From NCBI GenBank assembly GCA_047495785.1, contig JBLDXI010000020.1, positions 124,001-188,000 on the forward strand: 64,000 nucleotides of DNA, read 5' to 3'. This document shows positions 24,734-35,699 of this stretch, one piece after another. The DNA comes from Lepidodermella squamata (taxonomy: Eukaryota; Gastrotricha). The translations under genes and the position numbers were made by a program. The notes below the pieces were generated by a model that was given only the letters and a program-made list of their open reading frames with translations, had not been told where the DNA came from and ran no database searches. How positions within the stretch are numbered: position 1 is the first letter of the stretch; every line of letters begins with the position of its first letter.

Positions 24734-26069
24734 ATGGCTGAACGAAACAAACAGGTAAAAGCCAAAAGTCAATTTCTCTTCCATTATTTAATGAAAAATT
24801 CTTAACAGCAGGATTTTATGCGGAAGAAGCGGATAGTCTTATTATGGGTGAGTTCGAGCTTTGATGTAATAATGCTGACACCGAACATCGAACTATTTTC
24901 AATTGAAGTTCTCCAACGAATTATCGTCTGATCAACAAAAATGTTTCATAGACGAGTTCAGCAGTCTCATTCCTCATTCCGACTTTACTCGGACATTCCC
25001 CAGAAACATTTGCGTTCGCATATTTTCACTGCTCGATCCAATATCCCTTTGTCGGTGCGCTCAGGTATTTTATTGGAAAAATAACCCATTTCAATTGCAT
25101 AAGAAATCCTAAATAATTCAGGTCAACTGGTTATGGAAAATGTACTCCGAGGCTGATGTGGTATGGAAATCTAAATGCATCAGGCTGGGCTGCTTCAATA
25201 ATGCCGCTGCTTCTACTATTATTTCGGGCTTCTGGAAGCATACATTTATTACGAAGGTCATGCATCTTCAGCAGGAAGCGATAGAACAGCAGCAGAATGA
25301 GAATTCGGCGATTGAAGATACAGTAACCAGCGAGAATGTGCGATACAGTGACGAAGATGCTGACCCATGGACAGAGTTCGTAGCCGAAAACGTAGCAGGG
25401 GTTAATCGGTCAGATTCAGCTGTTGAACCGCAAAACGAACCCAAGGATGTTAAGCGTAGCTCGAGAAAGCGTGAAATAATACAGGAAGTGGCATTGCCCC
25501 ACAGTAGCTTGGTAAAGACTGGAGACCACCTGGAATATACTCAAGCAGTTAACAACAATCGTAAGTCGCGCTCGTCTTCCGCATCAGGTTCTAGGACTTC
25601 CTCGCATAACTCATCAACTTCTCAACCATGGCGGCCCTCGAATCGAAAACCAAGCGACATTTATCGGAATAATTACCTCGATAATTATGACCTAGTTATA
25701 GCTGCCCGCACTAAGAGACATGAACAGGTGTGTTTAAACATTGCTCCGTATGCTTCAAGCTCTCTCTCTTTCTCTCTCTCATTTTCTTGTTAGGTAGTTC
25801 GTAAGAGCAGAGATGTGACTGGCAACTTGCCTGTCGGAGCGACTTCTCCTGCTCCTCCTTCGCGAGAAACATCATCAGCGAAGTCGATAGCGAAGACTAA
25901 TAATGAAGGTACAGCTGCTTCTAAATTACTATTCAAAACGCCTTCTTATAAACCGCCACTTCCACCCTCTGAGCCAATGCGTTCATCTCCGAAAATAGAA
26001 TCAAAGGTTGAGCACAGCTCAGCTACAATTGATTCCATGCCACCATGGCTAACTGCTCAGAAGTATTGA
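24734..26069 (+). CDS. FBXO16: F-box only protein 16-like (FBXO16)
   Basis: F-box proteins are substrate receptors of SCF ubiquitin ligases. Five exons (24734-24754, 24809-24847, 24909-25064, 25122-25727, 25794-26069) give 365 aa in one frame. The first two exons are tiny (MAERNKQ, QDFMRKKRIVLLW). The F-box spans about residues 45-95: FTRTFPRNICVRIFSLLDP then ISLCRCAQ, followed by VNWLWKMY and DVVWKSKCIRLGC. This is the FBXO16 pattern (LPRxLSxYIFSFLDPRSLCRCAQV). Further along PWRPSNRKPSDIYRNNYLDN matches the conserved FBXO16 motif PWRxSxxxPTDIxRxNYLDN. The rest is Ser-rich and disordered. The gene converges on RPS8, with 253 bp between the stop codons. The substrate is unknown. Confidence 0.82.
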
Positions 26070-26322
26070 GTACTACATCTGCTTTTTTGCTTGAATTAAT
26101 CACTGCGTTGCTGATATTGAGTCTTGCTTGTCGTTCTGTGATAACAGTACCTTTCAAATATTTATAACTTTTTGCATGATATTTGTATGGTAAATTTGAC
26201 GAGGTCAATAAAAACGACATTAACAGCTCTGTTTTCATTTCTTTATCATCATCCGTCAATAGCAATTTTTAGGGCACAAAAAAGAAAGTGCCGAACGCCC
26301 GACATACATCTCCACAGACTGT

Positions 26323-27112
26323 TTACTTGGACTTCTTCGCCTTGAGCTTGCGCTGATAGAACTCGAGCTCCTTTCCTTCAAGAATATATCCGTCGCAACG
26401 ACCACTCTGTCCGGGGCGGCTGGAAATCGAAGCTAGCAGACGACCAGCGGCGAATTGCTCTTCAAGGGCGGGATCAACCTTGGCAAGCTTTTTGCGCTCT
26501 TCGAATTTGCGAGCGCATTTCTTCGAGCGCTTCTTGTTCAAAGGATCTTCGCCTTCAACAGCCTACGCGAAAGAAAATAATTCATTTTCAACACAATAAT
26601 GCGGCAAGATAGTAATTACCTTGGCGTTCTTTTTGCGGCCCAAAGGAAGAGCGTAGTGAGCTTCGTACCATTGTCTGAAAGGTGTAGCATCAATCTGCAC
26701 AATAGCTCCCTTGACAAGAGTCTTAGTACGGACAAGCTCGTTATTGGTGGCGTTGTAAACGACATCCAAAATTCTGGTCTTTCTTGTGCAGCCTGTATAT
26801 AGTGTGGTCATGATTGAAAACGATTATTAAAAACAGTAAAATCTTACATTCCGATCCCCAAGAGTAATTTCCTTGATCAAGGCGTAGAGCGCGGAATTTC
26901 TTGTTGCCACCGCGTGTTCTAATAGTCGTTACTTTTTTAGTTCCGATCTAAAAACAGCGACATCAAAATGATAGTTTAGAGTGTATTTGGTCAAATCTAA
27001 CCTTAGTGTTAGCTGGAGGGCGACCCAACTCGAACTTCCTCTTCTTGTGGGGCTGAGGGCGACGACCACCAGTGGCTCGGCGCTTATGCCATTTATCGCG
27101 GGAGATACCCAT
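26323..27112 (-). CDS. RPS8: 40S ribosomal protein S8 (eS8)
   Basis: A structural protein of the small ribosomal subunit. At least four exons encode the standard family sequence. The first exon reads [18 protein letters not shown] then [18 protein letters not shown]. It is followed by [20 protein letters not shown] with [13 protein letters not shown], and then by [20 protein letters not shown]. The last exon ends in [20 protein letters not shown] then [13 protein letters not shown]. Introns are about 50-70 nt. The strongly conserved sequence and the usual length of about 208 aa make this one of the safest calls. The AT-rich upstream side faces a 2.1-kb gap. Confidence 0.97.
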
Positions 27113-29199
27113 TTGGGATAATTAACCTAAACTTTGAAATTGAACGAATTAATCAATTTTTCAAAACCGCAATTGTACGACAAGTTCGAAAAGTCTAGAT
27201 GTTTTCGTTCTAACAAAATTTAAAAGAGAAAATATAGCAATATGAAGGCACATATTAATCATGAATCCCGCAAAAGCAGGTAATCAATCCACTAATCGAC
27301 AGATCTGGCTAAAGATGGCTGGCAACTTCCTCATCCACAATGAGTGAAAACTACATTTGCCGCATGATATTCATATGACACGGTGTTGATTATTTACTGA
27401 AAAAAATGATGAACTTCGTCCCTATGCTTTCCAAAGATGTCTGGATTTATTAAGAAATTAGCAAATGGCTTGCGGTATATGAATACTCCTGCAACAGGGA
27501 GGAGTAGTGCTTCATAATACAAGCTTTGCTACTTACCGTGTTACTAATTTTTAATTGGGCAATAGTCCAATGTTAAATCAATTAATATCATCACCGCTAC
27601 CAGTAACAGAGCTAGAGCAATGCTATATTACAATGTATATACTATGTATGTATATATTAGCTTTGAGTGTCACGCCACTATAAACGGAGCATAGTGACAT
27701 GGCACTGTAAAACGAGTTATAGGTTATCGTGGCATGACACTCAAAGCGCGGTAATACGGTAATAACCTCAGGTAAGAACCGGTTCGGATTCTCTGTTATG
27801 GCTAGGTTAGCGGTTAATTACGCCGCGTTTCAAAGCCAAGCTGTGCCAATAGCCAATAGCATTGAACGAAGCCAGCGAGCACGGACAACTGTAATATGAC
27901 ATTCTTGTACCACTGACAATCGCACTGACTTCAGGTCCTTGTTGGGATGACTTGGTCCTGTTAGATTGTCGTAAATTCAATCTCAGCAAATGAGTAAGCA
28001 GTGAGTAGACTTAAGACTCAACGAACTGCATTTTATCAAATAGAAAGGCTCGTAAATAGCGTAAATTTTAAATTAGATATAGATAGAGAATGAAGAGCGG
28101 AGCCATAACAGAGAAGCAGACACTAAAGCAAGCATAGGAGAATGATAGCGACAAAACCACCGACGGAACCATTCATCAAGCCACCGAGCCGGCCAAGGCC
28201 CAACTTGACTTTGCGACCCGCGTTAAACTGCGTGCTAAAAATACAAAATTCAGCATTTTCAGTTAAATTTCTGTTTCTAGGACGAATAATTATTATGTTA
28301 AAATTAAAGTGTAAACAAATTGATCCGCGGTCGGCAACGACTCATCTTTTTTATGTTTGTTGGTTTTTTTCTTGGTTTCTTTTACCGATATACCGACTTC
28401 ACTTTTTTCTTGTTTCTGGTGAACGAATTCTGGCCCCAACCTGAAGAGTCAGACTTCAAGAAGAATTCAAGGCGGTGCTATGTGTGCAAATCTACGCGTA
28501 AAAGTATGTCTACCGTTGCAATGCCTTTCCTTCTAATTGTCACTACTACCTGAGCTTGGGTTTTCATCGGTTCTGTCATTGTCATTGCTATTACCAAACG
28601 CGTCTCCTAAAGTATTGTTTTCTTGAGACATTAATAATGAATGATCATCAAGGCTCACGGAACATCGAGCAATTTTTTAGTTAATCCTGGAAACTGAGCA
28701 TTTAGTCTTCATTACATTGTTTTCTTCATGTTTGTTGTCTATTTAAAAATGTTATTTGGTTGGAATGAATACTCAAATCAGATCGCATATCAGATTGCCC
28801 ATTCCGACTTCACATGGAAGGCTACGTGCTGCGTGATGTCAACTTTCAGCTTATTGCGATTTTTTATCTTTATCTGTGTTTTCTATAGAATTTAAGTTCG
28901 AAATTTTGACTTGAAGATCCACCTTTCTGCATTACTGATTTCGATAGGTATGTCTCTCAGTTCTAGCCTGCCCTTTCGTTGCCTAGATGTGAAGCCTGAG
29001 TAGGTAATGATTTATTGGTAGACTGCTCTCTGCTATCTCAATATGAAGCTAAGATTCTGTATTTCGGCTTACGCCCAGCAGAAATACACCAAATTGCTTC
29101 TAAATTATCGGTTTTCAATGTTGTAGCTGGGAAATATAAGAATTTGCTTTACCAGTTATTTATTAAAACTACACGAAAGATATGCTTTAATCATTCCAG
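27113..29199. other. Intergenic, 2.1 kb, upstream of RPS8 and the COX14-like gene
   Basis: A divergent promoter interval with no coding exon that I can support. It contains the strong hairpin at 27660-27747 and T-rich stretches near 28340-28410. The right end (ATTCCAG at 29193-29199) looks like a splice acceptor directly before the next ATG, so a 5' UTR exon or a trans-splice site may lie here. Confidence 0.55.
27660..27747. repeat. Long hairpin / foldback sequence
   Basis: GCTTTGAGTGTCACGCCAC at the left pairs with GTGGCATGACACTCAAAGC at the right, giving a stem of about 20 bp with one G-T type mismatch and a loop of about 48 nt. Similar GTGACATGGCAC words sit inside the loop. It could be a miniature foldback transposon or a structured RNA locus. 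Confidence 0.65.
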
Positions 29200-29457
29200 A
29201 TGGCGCGATATCCAAATACTCTGCAGCGGCGAGAGCGATTCTTTGATAGGTTGCATCGGACTGTCGTGGGATCACTGATGGTTGCTACTTTATTCGGATC
29301 GCTATTTCTCGGTTATCAAGTGTACGATTACTTTGAACGCGTGAGACCCATGCGTTTAGAGCAGTGGCGCGAGGGTAAAGCGCACGAGCTCTCCGAGGAA
29401 CAGAAGCTCAAAGAACAAGAGCTAGCCAAACTTCAAAAATCGGCCGAATCAAAATGA
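29200..29457 (+). CDS. Small single-pass membrane protein, COX14-like
   Basis: A single-exon frame of 85 aa. It has one hydrophobic segment at about residues 25-42 (LMVATLFGSLFLGYQVYDYF) followed by a charged, coiled-coil-prone tail (WREGKAHELSEEQKLKEQ). The layout and the motif 'GxxLxGYxVYxYFxxxR' resemble COX14 (C12orf62), an inner-membrane factor for COX1 synthesis and complex IV assembly, but the similarity is short. The tail is longer than in human COX14 (57 aa). The ATG follows an intron acceptor-like CATTCCAG. TBCB starts only 91 nt after the stop. Another small mitochondrial membrane protein is an alternative. Confidence 0.6.
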   Translation: MARYPNTLQRRERFFDRLHRTVVGSLMVATLFGSLFLGYQVYDYFERVRPMRLEQWREGKAHELSEEQKLKEQELAKLQKSAESK

Positions 29458-29548
29458 TATTATATGTTTTATATTAAATGTTCAGCCCCCGGTACATTGG
29501 AAATTGAATCAACTTATTTATTCAACATAGTGCATTAACTTATACTAA

Positions 29549-30303
29549 ATGGCTACGACATCGTTTGTTATTAGTAACTCGAGAAACTCATTAACCACTG
29601 ATCGCCGTTTTACCAATGACTCGAGTATCGGAGTACTCAAAGGGAAACTTGAACTTCTGACCGGAATCATGATGCAGGAAATGAAGCTTGAGGTCTATGA
29701 CCAAAAAGATCAACTAATTGCGACGCTCGATGACGATAATACTTACCTCGGTCACTACCAATTCCCTGATGGAGTGCGATTACATGTGATTGATGTGACT
29801 AATAAGGTTATAAACATGGAAGAGGAATTGTCTAAAGTCAAGAAATTCGAGTTGTCTGACGAAGATTACGCTAAAAGGTTGGTTTAGATTATAGTGATTC
29901 CCTCACTTACCCAAGTGTTAATACCTGAAGGGAAGGAACTGTTCGACAATTTAAGGAGAAAATGAAGTTGAACAATTTCGATGCTGAGAAGCAAGCCAAA
30001 GCAGAAGAGCGCGAAGCTGCCGAGAGGCAACTAGGCTCGTCGATGAAGATTGGCGATCGGTGTGAAGTGGCTGTCGAGGGCCAGCCTACCCGCCGTGGAG
30101 CTGTTGCATTCGTTGGCGAGGTCGATTTCAAGCCCGGCCAGGTGTGGGTAGGCATTCGCTACGATGAACCCTTCGGCAAAAACAACGGCACTGTTCAAGG
30201 AAAAGCTTATTTCTCATGTCCGGATAAGTACGGTGGCTTTGTGAGGCCATCTGCCGTTACAGTCGGCGACTTCCCGCCTTTAGATGACTTGGACGAAATT
30301 TGA
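29549..30303 (+). CDS. TBCB: Tubulin-folding cofactor B (TBCB)
   Basis: TBCB works with cofactor E to take alpha-tubulin from chaperonin and dissociate tubulin dimers. Two exons (29549-29877, 29931-30303) join in phase to give 233 aa. Residues about 1-90 form a ubiquitin-like domain (IGVLKGKLELLTGIMMQEMK then LEVYDQ). A charged helix follows. The CAP-Gly domain occupies about 150-225: IGDRCEV, FVGEVDFKPGQVWVGIRYDE, the signature GKNNGTVQGKAYFSC, then YGGFVRPS. The C-terminus ends DLDEI, in keeping with the short acidic, hydrophobic tail of TBCB that contacts cofactor E. Length and order match the family. It sits between the COX14-like gene (91 nt) and SUB1 (241 nt), all on the same strand. 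Confidence 0.95.
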
Positions 30304-30544
30304 GATGCGACTTAGACCTGTGTGATGATGCACGATTCACCAACATGAAGCTCATTATCTGGATCTTAACCGCACTAGTTTTTTATGTTGGATGTGCGCA
30401 AACGAGTTATCAATAGCATTTTTACTATTTATTCTCTCGCTCTGTGATTATCGCCTCCGAGTGTTGCGAATGATGAAATCAGTCATTATCATTATGTATC
30501 GTTATTCTTTTTAGGAGTTTTAACTGTATCTGTGTGTAGCAAAT

Positions 30545-30991
30545 ATGCCGAACAAGCGCCGCGATTCATCTGACGAGTCAGAGGAGGAAATTGTCGACTC
30601 TGATTCCAGCTCAGAAGCCGAGGCTCCGAAAAAAACGAAAAAGACGAAGCACAGCAGCGATTCCGGCTCTGAAGAAGTCGAAGCAGCGCCTAAAACGAAG
30701 AAGTCTAAGAATGGCGACAAGGATGATGCGAAGAAGCCGGCTAAGAAGGATGAAAAGAAGTCGAAGAAAGATGAGAAAAAACCTTTCAAGGGCGAGTTGG
30801 GTAAGATGAAGTTTGTGACGATTTCCAATTTCAAAGGCAACAAGTACGTCGACATTCGCGAATGGTACACGGACAGAAGCACCGACGAAGACAAGCCCGG
30901 CAAGAAAGGCATCGCACTTGACCTGAACCAGTGGGCTAAGTTCAAGGCTATCATCGAAGAGGTTGATGCCGCCATCGAGGCTGCCAAGTAG
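30545..30991 (+). CDS. SUB1: Transcriptional coactivator PC4 / SUB1
   Basis: PC4 binds single-stranded DNA and helps RNA polymerase II start transcription. An uninterrupted frame encodes 148 aa. The first 75 residues are a Ser/Asp/Glu- and Lys-rich tail (RRDSSDESEEEIVDSDSSS) that in the family is phosphorylated by CK2. The C-terminal PC4 domain begins at about residue 90: FVTISNFKGNKYVDIREWYT, KPGKKGIALDLNQWAKFK. These are the signature DNA-binding strands (KYVDIREWY and PGKKGIxLxxxQW). The gene has no intron, unlike most of its neighbours. Confidence 0.95.
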   Translation: MPNKRRDSSDESEEEIVDSDSSSEAEAPKKTKKTKHSSDSGSEEVEAAPKTKKSKNGDKDDAKKPAKKDEKKSKKDEKKPFKGELGKMKFVTISNFKGNKYVDIREWYTDRSTDEDKPGKKGIALDLNQWAKFKAIIEEVDAAIEAAK

Positions 30992-31200
30992 TTGGACGCA
31001 AAAAGCGACTAGATCTGATAAAAAGCATATACGTTATACGTAGTGACAACTTATCAATCAAATATGCTCAACAGACATTTATCTTTGATTTCCACTCCGG
31101 TTTTTTGAATCTCGTTTTGTGAATGACATTTGATAACACCGTTTAAATGATTATATCGAATTTTCGTAGGCCTTAAATTTTATTTCGTTTCTCTCGCAAC

Positions 31201-32299
31201 ATGTCTTTTGCTGCTTTCGACGAAGCTCCGACCAACGGCGCCGATCCATTTGCCGGTGGCGAAGAGGCCGACCCAGCGGCTGACTTTTTGGCGCGCCAGC
31301 AAAATCAAATGGCAGATCTGGAAGGTGCTAACGATTCTTTCCACGACGATTTGACTCATAACAACGGCAACAATGGCAACAACGGCACCGATGGTTACTA
31401 CGAGGAGGAGGTGCCGACGAACGGCAACGGCGTAGAAGATTCGCCCCAAAACGGTGGAATTTCCACGGTGAGTTGCGTCGAGCTCTCTAACGTGTGCTTT
31501 TGTTGTTTTCGGTGTGTGCTTGTGGCGTGAAGATGGCTTCGAGGTGGTAGAACACTCGGATGATGTAGACTTTTTTGGCGGCGGCGGCGGCGGCGGCGGC
31601 GACGCTGGAGCTAGTGGCTTTTTGCGAGAACCCGCCGCCGTGGCAGACGTCGAGCCCGCCGCCGGCGAAGCTGGTTCGCCGAGCGACGTGAGTTTTGCAT
31701 GCGCTACTCGATCGGACTTGGCTTATAATCAATAATTATTAGCAGCTTAGCTTTCGCAGTAGACTTTCTAACAATCCTATAAGCTATCGATTTGCTTCAT
31801 TAGCCCTTGTTTTTTCTGGCATTGACTCATTTTTTGTCGTGTATTTCCATATCATCAGAACGACTTCTACAGTGCCATTCAGCGCGAAGACCGCATGGCT
31901 CGCGAGCCTGAAAAAATCAAACGCTGGCGTGAGGAATTCGTTCAACGCATCACGGACAAAGACGCTGCCGAAGAGAAGAGGCGCCACGACTTACGGGAGG
32001 CTGCCGCCAAGGAACTGGTCGACTGGCAGCGTCACTACGAAGAACAAATGGAGCGGCAGCGGGCCACTAACCGCGACGCCGAACTTGCCTTCATCAAGCA
32101 GCGCGACGAAACCACGCCAGGCTCAGAGTGGGAACGTGTTTGCTGGCTTTGTGACTTCAACCCAAAAACCTCGAAACAGGTCAGTTTTTAGTTGCTTGAA
32201 CTAGTTTTTCATTGAAATGGATTTTTGTGCTAGGTGAAAGACGTCTCGCGTATGCGTGGTCTGTTGCTGCAGCTCAAGCAGGGGCAAACGACTAATTGA
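31201..32299 (+). CDS. CLTA: Clathrin light chain
   Basis: The light chain binds the clathrin heavy-chain hub and regulates coat assembly. Exons 31201-31467, 31544-31687, 31859-32179 and 32234-32299 fit one frame. Residues 1-40 show the acidic N-terminus (DPAADFLARQQNQMADLEG). A Gly/Asn-rich linker is followed by NDFYSAIQREDRMAREPEKI, KRWREEFVQRI, a long heavy-chain-binding helix, then EWERVCWLCDFNPKTSKQVK and DVSRMRGLLLQLKQ. Those last two stretches are the conserved light-chain C-terminus. The second exon encodes a poly-Gly run from a (GGC)n tract near 31573. Its acceptor is uncertain: the AG at 31531-31532 would lead to an immediate stop, while the GAG at 31541-31543 keeps frame. This exon is exactly 48 codons and may be alternative. 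Confidence 0.92.
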
Positions 32300-33029
32300 A
32301 CACTTATCGCAATCTAATACGTTGTCAAACCGAAATGATCGATGTCTTTTCTATCTATATTCAATATTATTACAATGACGATTGACGAAAAAGCAACATG
32401 TTGTTGTAATCATTAACAATAAAACATTCTACAGCAACTACTGAACTAATCAGCGTGCGATTCTCGCTCTGACTCTGTGTATTATTCGCTATAAAAACAC
32501 TCAAATATTCTAGGCGTCGGCTCTAGAGAGCTTTTGCATTGCTAATACCTAATATTTTTACTAAAAACCTAAGCACACATTTTGATACTTGTGCACCGTT
32601 ATTGTAACGAGACGCATGATCAAGGGTGATGATGATCCAGTGGCGCTAATTCGGTTCTATTGCCGGCAGTTTTACGTGTTGTGAATCGTCGCGTCGGTGT
32701 CAGTCTGTGTTCGTGAGTTGCAAAGCTACCCCCAACGTGATTTTACTGCTTGCGCGTTGTGTGCATTCTACTTGTAAAGTGCGAATGAGCCTGGTAAATT
32801 ATCCGAAATTTTCGTTCATAAATTATGTAACTGGAGAAAATCCTTTGAAGCTATAACATTTATTGCTTATTGATCGAAATGAGAATAATTTGAATGGTTA
32901 ATAATTAAATTATCGTTATTAATGTGTAATAGAATTTACTGCGCCTATTAAATGTAATAAAAGATGGAACTTCTACACTAAAATGTGGTTCTTTTGTTCA
33001 TTTCTATAGAAAACTGTAAAATTTCTGAA
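32300..33029. other. Interval between clathrin light chain and UBL7
   Basis: AT-rich. AATAAA words near 32418 fit polyadenylation of the clathrin transcript. A TTTCTATAG acceptor-like site at about 33001-33009 sits 20 nt before the UBL7 ATG and suggests a 5' UTR intron or trans-splicing. No coding exon is seen. Confidence 0.5.
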
Positions 33030-34160
33030 ATGGCTCAGTTAATGGTCAAGCTGTTCGAACCATCGAACGACACTGTAAATTGCATGATGCCCATAGCAGT
33101 TCCTTTTGAGCAGGCGTGTACCGTGCTGGATGTGAAGAGAAAACTCATTACTATGGAAGAAACGCCTCAAACTGCTCGGCAACTCGAAAAAATCCAATTG
33201 TCATTCGATGGGAGGGTTTTAGACGACAACCAGGATATATCGCAACTAGTGGCTGACTCGGCACTGATTTTCGCATTGGTTGGTACCTGTTTCCGGGAGG
33301 CACCGCCCCAGAAGAAGCCGTTGAAGTCGGTGTCAGAAATCGACATAACTCGTATTTTTAACGGTCTGCGCTTGTGCCTGAGTGAACGGACGAAGCGTCG
33401 CCGGCTTCACGTGACCTTGTTGAGCAAAGAGACAATCAAAGCTTTGCTGGTTGAGTTACCCGAACTGGGCGATAACCTCGAGGCTGTTGCGCTGTTAAAG
33501 CATCCGATGTTGATGTACCGAATGGCGGCAGCGTCTGACGAGTGTCACCGGCTCATCTCGAAGCATCCGGTTCTCGGCGAGGCTTTGTCACGTGTTCTGT
33601 CTCAGGTGGCCAATGCTGGGTCCAATGAAGAAAGCGGCGGATCGAGCGCGACGATGTTTAACGACCCTGTAGTTGCCCTGGTCACAGGCCTCGGGCTTCT
33701 CGAGGAAGAAGACGATGGCGGTCACATGGAGGCAATGCAGCGCGCTAGACAGCAGCGTCAAATGCAGCAACAGCGCCAGGCCGCGCAACGACAGGCCGCA
33801 GCTCGCCCACCCGGTCAGCAAAACCAACAGCAACAACAGCAACAGCAACCTGGTGGTCAGACCGCGATTTCCCCTCAGATGCTCACCAACGCTCTTTCAG
33901 CTGTTCTCCTTGGACTTGCCCAGCAGCAGCAACAACAGCAACAACAACCACCGTCGTCTGCAAACCCGGGTCCGCCACAACCGGCTCAGCCGATGTCGCC
34001 TCCGCCACCTGTTGCAGCGCCGCCCCAAGCCCGCTGGGCCGTCGAGCTGGCGACGCTGCGATCGATGGGCGTGCAAGACGAGGTTGCGCTGGCGGCGCTC
34101 GAAGCTTGCAACGGCGATGTCGAGGCAGCCATCAATTTCATTTTCAACGCTATGGAGTAG
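33030..34160 (+). CDS. UBL7: Ubiquitin-like protein 7 (UBL7)
   Basis: UBL7 has an N-terminal ubiquitin-like domain and a C-terminal UBA domain and is thought to act as a ubiquitin-chain-binding adaptor. This intronless frame of 376 aa matches the family length (human 380). The UBL-like region covers about residues 1-90 (IQLSFDGRVLDDNQDISQLV). The middle has HPMLMYRMAAASDECHRLIS then KHPVLGEALSRVL, an STI1-like helical segment. Gln-rich tracts encoded by mixed CAG/CAA codons lie at about 33820-33960. The UBA domain ends the protein (LATLRSMGVQDEVALAALEA then CNGDVEAAINFIF), matching the UBL7 'LRDMGIQDDExxxxALxxTxGDxxAALxxIF' ending. Ubiquilin is excluded by the domain spacing. DNMT2 starts 121 nt downstream; an AATAAA lies in the gap at 34222. 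Confidence 0.87.
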   Translation: MAQLMVKLFEPSNDTVNCMMPIAVPFEQACTVLDVKRKLITMEETPQTARQLEKIQLSFDGRVLDDNQDISQLVADSALIFALVGTCFREAPPQKKPLKSVSEIDITRIFNGLRLCLSERTKRRRLHVTLLSKETIKALLVELPELGDNLEAVALLKHPMLMYRMAAASDECHRLISKHPVLGEALSRVLSQVANAGSNEESGGSSATMFNDPVVALVTGLGLLEEEDDGGHMEAMQRARQQRQMQQQRQAAQRQAAARPPGQQNQQQQQQQQPGGQTAISPQMLTNALSAVLLGLAQQQQQQQQQPPSSANPGPPQPAQPMSPPPPVAAPPQARWAVELATLRSMGVQDEVALAALEACNGDVEAAINFIFNAME

Positions 34161-34281
34161 TTAATTTCAACACATCAACTATGATGCATGCTTTCCGCTT
34201 TGCTACGTTTACAAGTTTCGAAATAAAGTTTCGCGTAATTGGTGAAATGTTATTTTCGCTAGAAAATTTACGAGTAGTGTA

Positions 34282-35699
34282 ATGACGGAGTCAGATACTG
34301 TCGTTGAGCTGTTTGCTGGGATTGGTGGATGGCACAACGCAATCAACATGTCGAAAATTTGTAAAACGATTGCAAATTGTTATTCAGCGTTACATGATGT
34401 TTGTGATTTAGTTCATGAAGGGTCTGATGGCATCAAGCTCGACGTTACAGCGGTTGATATTAGCGACATAGTAACATTCTCGAAGTTATTCAATGTAAGG
34501 AAACTTAATCGGATTCCTTTAGGCCTGCAACATATATCGTCACAATTTCCCCGGCGTCAAAGTGTGTTGCAAGTCGATTGAGGTAAATATAATTTCTGAA
34601 AGATATAACTGCGTAATTATGAATAAAAGTCATTTGATTCATCGATTTTCGAAACAAAAGGTTCGAATAAACCGACTTCGATTTTAGCGATGAGCCCTCC
34701 TTGCCAACCGTTCACTCGAATTGGATTGAAGCGTGACTTGGATGATCGGCGAACGAATGGCCTCAAACACGTCTGTGATCTTCTTAGAAAGTTGAAGATT
34801 TAGAATTATCATAATTCGCCGCATAATCAGTTATGTTGCAGGTCTAAGAATGAGTGCCTTCCGCAAATGATTGTCGTGGAGAACGTGGCTGGTTTCGAAA
34901 CGTCATCAGCTCGCGATCTTCTAATCGAAACGCTGATTTCATGCGGTTATTCTTGGCGCGAATACCTGATTAGCCCGTTCGATCTCGGCGTACCAAATTC
35001 TAGAACTCGGTACTACCTCGCTGCTGGGAAACTTCTGAAAACTGAAGCGTTGGTCAGTGATAAGCCTCCAGAAATTCCGCCGTTTATCAACTCAGCCAAA
35101 GATCTAACTGAAAAGATTGACGCTGATTGCAAGCGGCGAACAGTAGCTGATTACTTGGATCCAGATGCGGAAAAATCGCCTGAGAAATACGCTTTGAAAC
35201 CGGAAAAACATTTGCGATACGCCAAGGTTATTGACATCGTCTCGGCGGACTGCACACGATCAATGTGTTTCACATCCAGTTTGTTTCTGTTGAGCGTTTT
35301 TCAATGGGGTCTTCATTGTGTTTCTAGGTTATGCCAGATATATGGAGGGTACAGGTTCGGTTTTGCGAACCTCAGCGCCACTCGATGCGAGATCTGATTT
35401 GGAAAATGTTGATAAGACGAGATGCGAAGTCACATTGGAAGAGCGAGAACGGCTGATAAACGCTGGTGAATTGCGTTTCTTTTCTCCGCGAGAAGTTGCC
35501 AATTTGATGTGCTTTCCCAACAATTTCGGTAGCTATTTTCTGACTTTGTGAAGTTTTTTTATACTCTTTTTTTATTTCAGAGTGGCCTACAACGGTGACT
35601 GATCGCCAGCTTTACAAATGTCTTGGCAATTCGATCAATTGTTTTGTTTCCGCGTGCATTGTTAAGGTTGCTGCTGAATTGTTTAAAAATAATCAATAA
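34282..35699 (+). CDS. TRDMT1: tRNA (cytosine-38) methyltransferase DNMT2 / TRDMT1
   Basis: DNMT2 methylates C38 of tRNA-Asp and related tRNAs using a DNA-methyltransferase fold. Visible motifs in order: I, TVVELFAGIGGWHNA; YRHNFPGV; IV, MSPPCQPFTRIG with the catalytic Cys, then DLDDRRTNG; VI, IVVENVAGFE; VIII, LGVPNSRTRYYLA; the DNMT2-type CFTS...YMEGTGSVL segment; IX/X, FFSPREVANLMCFPNNF and LGNSINCFV. Exons: 34282-34494, 34523-34582, one ending at 34790, 34842-35278, 35328-35528, 35581-35699. All catalytic motifs are intact. The junction before MSPPC is unresolved: the obvious acceptor after AAAAG (about 34661) is one base out of phase with the donor at 34583. The predicted length is about 360 aa, near the family norm. 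Confidence 0.92.

Noticed and set aside
28142-28553. Overlapping frames with hydrophobic Phe-rich stretches
   Set aside because: Low-complexity T-rich DNA, no splice partners and no recognisable membrane-protein pattern.
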